Part shown: positions 19,586-29,177 of the stretch, in pieces
Numbering within the stretch: position 1 is the stretch's first letter
How the letters are laid out: each line of letters opens with the position of its first letter
NCBI GenBank assembly: GCA_946406115.1
Contig: OX291550.1
Span: forward strand, 23,598,722-23,662,721
Direction of reading: 5' to 3'
Source of the DNA: Apoda limacodes
Lineage: Eukaryota > Arthropoda > Insecta > Lepidoptera > Limacodidae
Length of the DNA stretch: 64,000 nt
Notes under the pieces: generated by a model
Told to the model about the DNA's origin: nothing
The model's database searches: none
What the model saw: the letters and a program-made list of their open reading frames with translations, nothing else
Translations under genes and position numbers: made by a program

Positions 19586-21151
19586 GTACCAGGATTGAAC
19601 ATCTATGGTTTGGCATCTAGTCCCCAATATGAATGGAGTTACCAAACAGTTAATGACAACAAAACTAGCCAGGCACATAAAAATGGATCCGTTTACTGGT
19701 TCAGAGGCAAAATGCTTGGTGGAAGTAGTAGTACAAATTCTATGCTTTACTTTAAAGGGAACGAAAATGATTACTTGAAGTGGTACTTAAATGGTAATGA
19801 GGAATGGCATCCAGATATTGTCAAAAAGTATTTCAAAAAAGCTGAAAGCTTACAAGACATGTCGCTGTTAAAAAATAAGACCATTAGCAAAAACTATGGT
19901 CATAATGGACCTTTGGTAATAAACACATTTAACAGCACTTCAAGAAATCTAACTTTAAGGATACTACAGTCCTACAATGAGTTAGGTATCAAAACTGAAC
20001 TTGATGTAAATACAGCTAATAACATCGGGTCCGCAATTATAAGGGCCACAGCTGCTAATGGAAAAAGAGTTAGTTCTGCCACTGCGTACCTAATACCAAT
20101 CCAGAATAGAATAAATTTGAAAATCATAAAAGACACTTTGGTAACCAAAATTCTTATTAAAGACGGATCAAAGGAAGCCTATGGAGTTGAGGTGGAACGC
20201 GAAGGCAAAAAAATGACGTTTTATGCATCTTTGGAAGTTATTGCCAGTGCAGGATCTATTAAAACTCCACAACTACTGATGTTATCCGGAGTTGGGCCAA
20301 GGAAATACTTGGAATCAAAAAATATAACATGCAAGGTAGATTTACCATCAGTGGGAAAGAACCTTCAGGATCATTTAACGGTACCAATACCGATTTTCGG
20401 CAACAATTCAGCCTCAGAAGTGTCTGAATCTAAATTGGATGCGGCCTTATACCTCCATAACCGCACTGGACGATTGGCTCAAACAAGTTTTGCTGATATT
20501 ATAGCATATTATTCACAATCTGGGATAACGAAATTTCCCATGTATGGAGTGGCTCTACGGCTGTTTGAAAAGAATTCTCCTAGGCTTCTAAAATATTTAA
20601 ATACAGTTGGATATAAGCAATCGGTTACGGACTCTTTTTTAAGACAGAATAAGAAATCATCTTTATACTTATTCCTATTGAATCTTTTACACCCACGTTC
20701 CAAGGGCGAAATTTTACTACGTTCTTCTAATCCCAAAGAGTATCCAGAAATTCACGCCAATTACTTTAAAAACTACGCAGACTTGCAAGCGACTACACAA
20801 GGAATTAGAATGTTGACCAAAATTGTTAATACTAAATTCTTTAAATCTATCGATGCCTATGTTGGTAGAATAAAATGGGCACCTTGTGCTAATTTAAAAC
20901 TTGACAGTGACGAATATTGGGAATGTGTAGCGACAGCTACGGTTTATTCTGTGGGCCATCAAGTTGGTACAGCTAACATGGGACCTAATTCTTTATCTTC
21001 TGTTGTGGATGACCACTTAAGAGTTCATCTAATGAGAAAACTAAGAGTTATTGATGCCAGTATAATGCCCAGTATAACAAGTGTAGGGCCAGTGTACTGG
21101 ATTGGTGAACGGGCTTCAGATCTGATCAAGAAAGATTATAATAAAATTTAA
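19586..21151 (+). CDS. GMC oxidoreductase copy 1, main exon
   Basis: FAD-dependent oxidoreductase of the glucose-methanol-choline family. Insect relatives include glucose dehydrogenase and ecdysone oxidase; the substrate here is unknown. The exon starts at VPGL after acceptor tttttacttttag, following a 580-bp GT-AG intron, and is open for 521 codons to TAA. Numbering from the candidate ATG at 14671: family signature 1 GKMLGGSSSTN (107-117), signature 2 GSIKTPQLLMLSGVG (289-303), GKNLQDH (323-329), the catalytic-histidine region VGHQVGTANMGP (522-533) and LRVIDASIMPSI (552-563). The usual following GNTNAP segment, which holds the second active-site residue, is absent (SVGPVYWIGER instead). In copy 1 the residue before the histidine is Gly, where the family and copy 2 have Tyr. 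It is an intact frame but possibly catalytically altered. The lineage resembles lepidopteran ecdysone-oxidase-like clusters, a weak inference. Confidence 0.95.
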   Translation, partial: VPGLNIYGLASSPQYEWSYQTVNDNKTSQAHKNGSVYWFRGKMLGGSSSTNSMLYFKGNENDYLKWYLNGNEEWHPDIVKKYFKKAESLQDMSLLKNKTISKNYGHNGPLVINTFNSTSRNLTLRILQSYNELGIKTELDVNTANNIGSAIIRATAANGKRVSSATAYLIPIQNRINLKIIKDTLVTKILIKDGSKEAYGVEVEREGKKMTFYASLEVIASAGSIKTPQLLMLSGVGPRKYLESKNITCKVDLPSVGKNLQDHLTVPIPIFGNNSASEVSESKLDAALYLHNRTGRLAQTSFADIIAYYSQSGITKFPMYGVALRLFEKNSPRLLKYLNTVGYKQSVTDSFLRQNKKSSLYLFLLNLLHPRSKGEILLRSSNPKEYPEIHANYFKNYADLQATTQGIRMLTKIVNTKFFKSIDAYVGRIKWAPCANLKLDSDEYWECVATATVYSVGHQVGTANMGPNSLSSVVDDHLRVHLMRKLRVIDASIMPSITSVGPVYWIGERASDLIKKDYNKI

Positions 21152-21189
21152 TGGCAGTATGCCAAAGTAGTTCTGAAATGTATAAAACG

Positions 21190-21199
21190 AATAAATAAA
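21190..21199 (+). terminator. Polyadenylation signals for GMC copy 1
   Basis: Overlapping AATAAA hexamers (21190 and 21194) lie about 40 bp after the stop codon, a normal distance for an insect gene with a short 3' UTR. LINE-derived sequence begins about 70 bp further on. Confidence 0.7.
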
Positions 21200-21270
21200 A
21201 TAGAATTTTGCTTACGTCTATGATTTCAAAAATATTGTTGAGTAGTTACCCACTTATTGTTGTATTTAAA

Positions 21271-21370
21271 GTTATTAGATTTTTGAACGGGCGGCACGGC
21301 GCGAGTGATGCCCCTAATATGTTGCAAGCGTCCATAGGTTGTCGTGACCGCTTACCTTCAGGGTGACTGC
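21271..21370 (+). mobile_element. Jockey-like LINE 3' tail fragment
   Basis: Reads through the last codons and 3' end of the Jockey-like family: ttagatttttgaacgggcgg, cacggcgcgagtgatgcccc, tgcaagcgtccatagg and ccgcttaccttcaggg. It corresponds to about 5103-5205 of the larger element. Copy 2 lacks about 45 bp of it. Confidence 0.75.
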
Positions 21371-21682
21371 CAGTTTATTTGCCACCTCAGTGGTATAAAA
21401 AAATGTTTTAAAAATTAAAAATTATACATTGTCGTCCATATAAATATTTTAAATGCAAAAGTAGCTTATTCTGTCTGTCTCTCTGTCTGTTTCCTCTTCA
21501 CGCTTAAACCGCTGTACTGCCACCGTTGTCAAGTGTGATTCGGCTTTTTTTATAATTAAGAAGCTGCCGTTGAAATCCTACACCGATAACTAAATTTAGG
21601 GCGGGCTATGCGGGTCAAAGCTAGTATTGATATATATTTATTTGTTATCGTATTATCTGATATACTGAGCAATTAAGAATAT

Positions 21683-21965
21683 GATACGGAAATTTCACCA
21701 AAGACTCCTCAATAGCCTCGGGGCTAGAGCTCCGCCGGGGTGAGCTGCCTGTCCCAATCCTGCATCCTGAAGGATCCACATTAAAATTTGGTTAGGTTTT
21801 TTAGGTTGTTAATTTATTGTTTTTATTTGAATGAAGTTTTGTATTTAGATATATTTATAAATAGTAAGTCCAAAGGGCGTACGTATCTCTGCCAGAGATT
21901 TCTTCCCGCAAACTCAGAGAAAGAATCAAAAAAATAAAATAAAATAATAAAAAAATCAATAAAAC
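21683..21965 (+). mobile_element. Probable retroposon 3' end
   Basis: Reads gcctcggggctagagc, gggtgagctgcctgtcccaa, tcctgcatcctgaaggatcc and ctctgccagagatttcttcc, and ends in an aaaataaaataaaataataa tail. This suggests a LINE or SINE 3' terminus. No coding remains, so the class is not certain. Confidence 0.5.
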
Positions 21966-23361
21966 GTCATTCTATTGATGACATAGAGCAACCCATTTTT
22001 GTATATTTTGTAACCCATACGACAGTTTCATAAAATAAAGGTATAGTGATTGGGCTTTTGATAGTAATATCGTTCCGTTGGAACTCATTGCGTAAAGAAC
22101 CCCAAAAATTAAAATATGTGAACCACTGCTACTAATTCCTCTGCGTATAAAGGAACAGTTTTAAATAACTCTAATCAAACGTTTATCGTAGCCATTATAA
22201 ATCGAAATTTTCTATCGGAGCAGCACCTTTTTCAGTTGTTTGTTTTCAACGTGAAAATTTAGTCGGATATTATTAAAAGTTTTACACTTGAAGTAAATTT
22301 GAATAAAATTGGAAACTAACTGATAGATCGTAAATGAACATCGAAAATTCTAAATTTGAATCCTTGTTGATCTTTTAGTTTTAATTAATTTAATGAGCGG
22401 ATAAAATTTTGCGGTTTGATATCGGGAGGATTAAAAAACTTTTTTAGGATTCTGTACGCCTTGCCTTGCTAAGCAGGGCTATTTTTTTTACTAATAAATA
22501 AATAAAAAAAGTAAATTATACATATGTTTTATATGTATGTATATATATATATATATATATAGATATATGTAGGTATGTTTCGGAATCGGCTCAAACGATT
22601 TGGGGTAGGTAGATCGATCTACCTAGGTTTCATTTTTAGAAAACGTCATTTTATATTTTATCCGTGTTTTCAGGCAGTGAAATTTTGACATCTATTGGCA
22701 AGTAGTAATAGTATTATTTTTACCGACACAGCAACACTAAAGCTACTTGACAATAGTTGGCGTTGTTAAGAAAAACGAGCGAACTCGGCCTTTCAGGTAC
22801 TTTCAGTAATATAAAAGACTAGCTGTTGTCAGCTGTCCTGGTTTGCGCAGGACGTTCCGATTTCTTCGCAAATATAGTTTTACAATTAAAAGAATGGAAC
22901 CACGCTTTTAATACGCATTAGTAAAAACATGTTAAAAATAAGGACCTTCACATTCTGATTACCTAAAATTTCTCCATTAAAAAACTATCCTTTAACTACT
23001 TAATAGAAAAAACATTTATTATTTAAAGTAAAGTCGGTTAAAGGTAATTTTGCAAAGTAGACATTTCGATCTCCAGATAATAAGCTTGCATGCCTATTTT
23101 CGATAGGCAGGCAGTAAATAAAATGTAAGTTCCAACTACAAAAGAATGATGGACAACTTCAATTCTTCTCTTTTAGTATTTCCCTTTAAGAGTACCTAAG
23201 CTAGTTTTGGGATAATTTAATTTCGCTTTATTACATTACTATCAGAAATTTTATTATTATCTGAAACAAACTGTCAAATTTTTTATTCACGATATATATT
23301 TTAGTTATTTTTGTCACTTTCTCCACCGAAAAATAAACTTTTAATCTAAAGGTGTGATTTC
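21966..23361. other. AT-rich non-coding stretch with microsatellite
   Basis: No gene visible. A perfect (AT)n run at 22538-22568 is embedded in a larger AT-rich patch (22490-22568), most of which is missing from copy 2. The first 800 bp belong to the tract where the tandem copies diverge most. Confidence 0.55.
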
Positions 23362-23712
23362 AACCTCATATGGAGTACTGTTGGCATCTCTGGGTGGGTA
23401 CACCCGGATACCAGCTTGGCCCATTTGACTCGGTTCAACCCGTCGGTGGTTAGTTCAGTCTGAGGAAAGTCAAGATCAAGAGTACTGTAACCAAAAGACT
23501 GTGTTCAAAGACGAACTGTGAAAATTGTCGACGATCCCAAACTCATTTGCCGTATCGAGCAGTCAGAGGAGAGACTTTGCCTCCCTGTGTGTGTTCTACC
23601 GCTTGTACAATGGGATGTGTTCTGAGGAATCGTTCGAAATGATGCCAACGGCTACTTTCTACCATCACACCACTTGCCATCGGCAGGGAATTCATTCTAA
23701 AACTTTACTTAC
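23362..23712 (+). pseudogene. Jockey-like ORF2 C-terminal fragment, rearranged
   Basis: Reads PHMEYCWHLWVGTPGYQL, then an unrelated or scrambled 90 bp, then DDPKLICRIEQS in one frame and RRDFASLCVFYRLYNGMCSE in another, followed by HRQGIHSKTL. It retains the QS(E/R)RR junction that is missing from the larger element at 4744-5121. It is therefore an independent copy and not a duplicate of that element. Confidence 0.8.
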
Positions 23713-24179
23713 ATTATACTGCATCTGTAAAAAGAGAATATGTTGTCGCAAGGCCGATGAAAACAGCGGTTGCCAGAAAGTGTGTACGCTGTTTATAATG
23801 AATTTTAATGCAATCCCTCGCCGCCAACCGCTCGAAAAATTCAATAGTAGATATATTCAATAATAGTAACAGCGAGTTATCGCTCTGAATATTATAGCTG
23901 TCAAGCGAAGATGTAAGTGACGTTAGGAAAAAAAAAAGAATTGTCGTTTCAGTGTTCGTCTTACTATATTTGGGATTTGAAATCAAGGTATCTACAGACT
24001 TGGCAACACAGACAGAAAAACATTTGTTGTTTGTTTTGCAAATAATTAGTTTGAAAACTTAATTTGTAACTCAAATTCAGCAAGCAGATTAGTATAATAA
24101 CTTGTAAAAATGACTTTTTTTCATCAAGCCTTTTTTCAATAATTTCTACACGATTTTATTGCACATATCGTAATTTTTA
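23713..24179. other. Non-coding stretch
   Basis: Only short frames on both strands. The first 50 bp may continue the LINE fragment; beyond that nothing is recognised. Confidence 0.5.
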
Positions 24180-24400
24180 TAACTTTACGCGGGAGCACAG
24201 TTCGCGTTTACGTATGACGTCGTGTTGACGGCTAGTACCTACCTGTAAATTCAAGCCCCGCATTGGCTCGTTTCGTGTGCCAGAACGAGGAATCTAGGAG
24301 TATAAATCATCTTTGCTGTCAAGATTAGTAATTAACCTACTTTGAACACAGGACTACGATACGATATACAACTATCACTTATAATGATGAAGCTAGTATA
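24180..24400 (+). promoter_or_regulatory. Candidate orphan pol II promoter with minimal first exon
   Basis: A less AT-rich patch holds a CRE-like tgacgtcg (24216-24223) and a TATA box (gagTATAAATc, 24301-24307). About 80 bp further on is ATGATGAAGCTA followed by GTATAA (24384-). A TATA box followed by a tiny M(M)KL exon is the usual start of many insect cuticle and secreted protein genes, but no downstream coding exon was found in the unit. Confidence 0.3.
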
Positions 24401-24724
24401 ATAAAATACTTTAGTTAAAGATTACTATTAAGGAATTACAATAAAAAATAAAGTAAGGTCTAGAAGGTACTTATAGGTACAATAAAAGCCTCCAGACAAT
24501 TTGGTAAAAGAAATTTGAATTTCATTTCGATTATTTAAATAAAAGTCATAGGAAAGTTGAGAGGAGCGGGCCATTAGTGATGACGGAGATGGTCGGGAAT
24601 TTCTGAATGGGAAATATTCGAGTCGCAACGCAACTGGAACATCACCATTTGTGTATCCATTATGACGTTTTATAAAAGCATTTTTGAATCATAACAATAA
24701 AAATACCTTTAAGCTGCAGCGTTT
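24401..24724. other. Non-coding stretch
   Basis: No supported gene. A 66-codon minus-strand frame at 24428-24628 lacks domain features. Confidence 0.5.
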
Positions 24725-25060
24725 AAGGGTTCCGTACCCAAAACGTGCCAAATAAGCTGTATATTTTTGTCCGTTCGACCTACCTGAAATTTTCACAGAA
24801 CTTTTGTTATTATATATTTCTCAATAAGTATCAACTTAAGGATCATTTTTATGTTTTTGCTCTATCGTTACAAAATATAATATATACAAGTTTTAAAATA
24901 AAAAAGATAACATGTGTAAACTCTATAGTGAATAATAAATAATAATAAGCGGTCAAGTGCGAGGCGGACTAGTGCATTCTGTGGCGGTGCTGCACCCTCT
25001 CAGTGCGAGAGCCCGACTTGGTCATGGCCGGCCTTTTTAGAGTTCCTGAAGTAAATAGCA
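24725..25060 (+). repeat. Lepidopteran repeat fragments (gttccgtaccc / agtgcgag.cggact types)
   Basis: A start like gggttccgtacccaaaacgt and an end like cggtcaagtgcgaggcggac, then ctcagtgcgagagcccgact, bracket AT-rich sequence. These are end motifs of the abundant family seen elsewhere in the unit, here strongly decayed. Confidence 0.5.
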
Positions 25061-26449
25061 AAAAAAAACGTCCTCATTATTTTGTCATGTTCATCTGTTG
25101 GGCTGTTGGTCCAATTTTTGTTTTTCCTATCTGTACGTTTTGGTATTTAGTGACATTAAGTACTCATTCACTATCTGGGCTTATTTTGGAAGAGTAGTTG
25201 TTTAACAAAGGCTTTAGAAAAGGATTAATCACAGAACAGCTAAAAAATATCCAATAAAATGGTTCAAAATATCTTCTTGCCTTAAGGCGCCGTATACTGC
25301 ACACTATCGCCATCACTAGATATTGTTTAGTTCTTCATATAAAATGAAAAATACTCACTAGTCAAACAATTATTATACTGTATTGTAGGGATTGTATTGT
25401 ATTATATATACAGGATGGAAACGCTAAGTGATCTCACTTGATTATTTCGAAACCATACTTGATATCAAAATACTGATTATTGACCCTAAAAGTGCTTTAT
25501 GAGCTCTGGTATCACTAATGGTTAATAAAATAAATTACATCTAACCGAAAATTTTATGTTTTCAGCTTCCATATATTACATTTTATACATTACATAGCAA
25601 GCCAGCTAAACTGTAGTAGTCATACAGAAAAAAAAATACATAAAAAGTAAGTAAACTTTAAATTGAGATATTGCTATCGTCTGTTAATTATTATTGAACA
25701 TTACAAAATGGCCGTTTAAAGGTATAACAAAAACATGATTAATTTAAATAATTTTAAATTAACAATGGAATAAGGGTTTTTTGATACAAAAACTGGTACG
25801 GATAGAACCCGGAAAAATCTGGTTTTGTTAAAGGCTAGTCCCGAAATTTTATCAGTACCGGTTCCAAATAAGCTAGTACATACATGCATACAAACGTATA
25901 TGCATTTATGAAATTTGTCACATCTGTTTAGAAGCCCGAATATACTGACATAATATGTATATATATATATAGTGCTATTATAAAAATATTGCATACATAT
26001 AGGTCAAATTAATAACCTTCTTTCTTTTGGAAGTCTGTTATTAAAAACATTTTCTTTTAAATTCTTCCTAATTGGAACGCACAGACAAACTTGAAATGAA
26101 ATTCAGAATTCATTTCGATCTACGTTATTAAATTTTCGTAACAAGCGAAAATGTTTTTCCGGCTGCTTTGTGGAGAAAACGAACTTAGCTTCACCGGATT
26201 TTGATATAATTCTATAATAGTACAAATTATCGTGCTTTTGTTTCTCCTGGTTCTTTCTAAAACTTGTTGATCAATTGACTGTCACTGGTCAATTTTTTTA
26301 TTTATTTCTTCATTGACTAAAATTAAATGCTAAGCTTTATCGTTTTGCATGAAATTCTAACCTAGTTTATAATACTGCAAGGATCTGTTCGTGATTGGTG
26401 GATAAAATGACATAGAGATATAGTTAAGTAGGTATAAATGATGAAACTC
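25061..26449. other. AT-rich non-coding stretch
   Basis: No coding sequence or identifiable element. It contains a tatatacaggatggaa... gtgatctcacttgatta segment (25405-25445), a common lepidopteran motif, and a short (AT)n at 25958-25971. Confidence 0.5.
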
Positions 26450-26925
26450 TCCTGTCTTTTCCTTTGAATCATTTTAAGGTAAAGCATACAGTGACACACA
26501 TGCGGAGACAGATATATTTCTCTGATGAAATTATATGATATGGAATCCATTTTTGCATTTGCCTCTTTTAAGAATTACCTCAAGACAAATGGGCAAAGAA
26601 ACAGACGGATAAAAGAATGTAAAAAAGCTACAAGGATTCCATTTTTGTTATTTGTCTCATTTGAAGATGTGACATAAAGCTACCAACAGACCAACTGCGA
26701 AATAGTACATAACTATAACTATTAGTATAACTGTAGGTAACGAACAATGAAGGCAGACTAACAGACGATAAGATGTGTATGACGAAACTATACAAATCAC
26801 ATAGGTACTTGATGATACCTATACAATAAAAGATAAACAGACGGATAGACGTGACGACACTTTAAAAAGTCCTGTTTTGAGATTTGGCTTATTTAATGGC
26901 CATATAATAACAAGCAGGCGGATGT
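26450..26925 (+). repeat. Degenerate repeats of about 70-95 bp
   Basis: Units at about 26541, 26634 and 26867, and perhaps 26455, share (g)tcc.ttttTg..ATTTG.CTc.TTT.A, followed 30-40 bp later by an acagac/caggcgga word. Spacing is irregular, so this is old tandem or dispersed sequence and not an active satellite. Confidence 0.45.
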
Positions 26926-26954
26926 ACAAACATAGTGATCGTTGATCCCTCTTT

Positions 26955-27345
26955 AGGGTTCCGTACCCAAAGGGAAAAAAACGGGACCCTATAACTAAGA
27001 CTTCGCTGTCTGTCTGCAGTTAGACAGTTAAAATTTTCATATAAGATGTATTTCTGTTGCCGCTATAACAACAAATACTAAAACACAGAATAAAAATAAA
27101 TGTTTAAGGGGGCTCCTTAATGCGTGATTCTTTTGCTCGTTTTTGCTCTATATAGATAACGGCAACAGGCAGACGCTTAAAATATTCACAGAATATTTAT
27201 TTATATACAAAAATAAATAATTAAATTAAAATAAAACAAATATTTAAGGGGGGCTCCCGTAAAACAAACGTAATGTATTGCTGTTTTTATAGATAATTGT
27301 ACGGAAGCCTTCGTGCGCGAGTCCGACTCGCACTTCACCGGTTTT
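26955..27345 (-). repeat. Lepidopteran interspersed repeat (gactcgcg family), minus strand, with internal duplication
   Basis: Inverted family member running from ttagggttccgtacccaaag through gacagttaaaattttcat and aagggggctcc to cgcgagtccgactcgcactt. The gggggctcc block with its flank is present twice (about 27112 and 27248), so the element is internally duplicated or nested. Confidence 0.7.
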
Positions 27346-27543
27346 CAATATATTTACTGTTATCCTCCATGAAAGTTTTGAAAAGTGACAGACACACGGA
27401 CAGATGGTTGGTCGAAAATGATAAAATTTTAAAACAATTCTTATCTAGTCATTCAGATCACTAAAGAGAACAGCAAGAACTAGCTCGAACAAGCCGCCCG
27501 AACAATTAAAGCGGGGCATAGCGAGTACTTGCTCGAGTGAGCA
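27346..27543. other. End of unit 1, continuous with start of unit 2
   Basis: Non-coding. The last 100 bp become GC-richer and run without a break into gcctcgagggg at the next unit. No duplication or junction scar is visible there, as expected if the phase chosen here is arbitrary. Confidence 0.5.
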
Positions 27544-27727
27544 GCCTCGAGGGGAAGAACCTCTCCACCTTACAGAAAACCGCGGCCATAATAACTCTAA
27601 CATTGAGTAGTGTTCTGTGCCTGGCGGTGAGAAAGGTTGCCAAGGCTCTTTAAAGATTCGCTGCGCGGACAGTGGAGGACCGGCGGTGCTTGTTGCTGTC
27701 ATTGGTCTGCGTACACGCGGCGAGCTG

Positions 27728-28058
27728 GTACGACGGTTTAGTCTAAGTACTTGCCAGCCTTCGTACTTCCCCACTGCTGGGGCACGACCTACCCTCTTAA
27801 ACGAAGGTGATTGGGCCATAGTCCACACGCGGGCCCAGTGCGGATTGTGGACTTCACATACGACATTTTTTTTTCTTAACGTAGGCAGGTTTCCTCACGA
27901 TGTTTTCCTTCACCGAAAAGCCAATGGTGTGAATAAATAAATCAGTGTACTTGAGAAATTAAGAAAAGACTCATTGGTTCACGCCGACCCGGGGTTCGAA
28001 CCTCCGCAACTTGGAACGTGAAGTGAAATTAAACCCCTCGGCCACCACCGACTGTCTA
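27728..28058 (-). mobile_element. tRNA-headed SINE, copy 2
   Basis: Same element as at 185-515, with no difference noticed, including A-box- and B-box-like head motifs on the minus strand. Confidence 0.65.
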
Positions 28059-28088
28059 AGTAACTTCTTTAAAAAAATAAGGAGACGC

Positions 28089-29177
28089 AGATACCCTGCC
28101 CGGCCGATACATCATACCTTCACTATCTCGGCTACAAACTCGAGCCAATTTCGTGAATCGTGCCGGTGTAAATATGTTCGTCCGGGAGGATATCTGCTGT
28201 CGCCGCCTTCATAGCCTTGAAGACAGGGACCTGTCGATATTGTGGGTGCGTGTAGATTACGGCGGCCACACTCGTATCTATACGTGCCTATACAGGTCTC
28301 ATAGCGGTGACACGGACGTAGCTCGACTCTTCACGCACCTGACTTCGACGACTGACAAAGTTCTAGAGCCACAGCAGAACTAGTTATTTTGGGAGACTTC
28401 AACGCCTACCATCGTGAGTGGCTCAGTTCTCGAAACAATAACTATGCTGGGATATCAACTCATAAATTTGCTTTGACCTTTGGATTCTCTCAGCTGGTAC
28501 TTTCTCCAACGAGAATACCAGATATAGAGGACCATACGAGTTCCTTACTGGACCTTCTGCTGACTACACGTCCGGATGGATATTCCGTCTCAGTGGATGC
28601 GCCTTTAGGCTCCTCAGATCACTGGCGTCGTGTGTGGCATTATAAGTCGGCAGACTGGAATGGATTACGAGAGACATACCTCGTTGGTATGGAATGTTAT
28701 ATTCCTCACCCGCGAGTAGCTGCCAGGCGTCAAAAACCGACCGTGGTTTAATAGGTCTTGCAGAGAAGCTTAAATTCTTAAGCAAACTGCATATGAGGCT
28801 TGGACCACTGCTTGTAATAATAAGGATCCGAATATTTCTGAGGTAAATAGCAAATTAAATGCTGCCTCGAGGTTCAGTAAGAAAGCAACTGCCAGAGCTA
28901 AATTCCAATTCATCGGCAGAATAGGTGGGCGAATTGCGAGCTATCCTTCTGGGAGTCGTGCTTACTGGTCCCTTGCCAAAGCTGCTGAAAGGAACTTTTG
29001 CCAGTCGCCGTTACCACAACTGCGAAAAACCGATGGTGCCTTGGCCCATAAGGCTAAAGAGAAAGTCTACTGGGCAGTCTCTTTGCCTCAAACTCGAATA
29101 TAAACGATGAAGGCGCTCTATCACCTACCATACCGTGGTGCGGCAAGACCATGCCGGAAATCTCCATAACATTTTCC
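28089..29177 (+). pseudogene. Jockey-like ORF2 5' half, copy 2
   Basis: Endonuclease domain with the same frameshift before GDFNAYHREWL. The linker differs from copy 1 at two bases (29028 and 29039), giving two changed residues (RKTDGA in place of RKTDGD, and one silent or frame-dependent change). Inactive like copy 1. Confidence 0.85.

Larger units (their letters stand above)
1..27543 (+). repeat. Tandem segmental unit, copy 1 (about 27.5 kb)
   Basis: The whole stretch recurs head-to-tail, starting again at 27544 and at 55032 with the same junction sequence (tgagca followed by gcctcgagggg). The copy offset is 27543 at the left end and drifts by only 1-3 bp through the first 21 kb, so the copies are collinear. 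It carries one GMC oxidoreductase gene and a nested LINE. The left edge coincides with the window edge, so the true boundaries of the amplified segment are unknown. Confidence 0.97.

Noticed and set aside
22538..22568. AT microsatellite as a functional element
   Set aside because: Ordinary dinucleotide repeat; its difference between copies is expected slippage or deletion.
27445..27828. 127-codon minus-strand frame crossing the unit junction (also at 54933-55316)
   Set aside because: It overlaps the minus-strand SINE and unassigned repeat sequence, has low-complexity Arg/Pro/Ser composition and shows no domain; most likely a chance frame in GC-richer repeat DNA.
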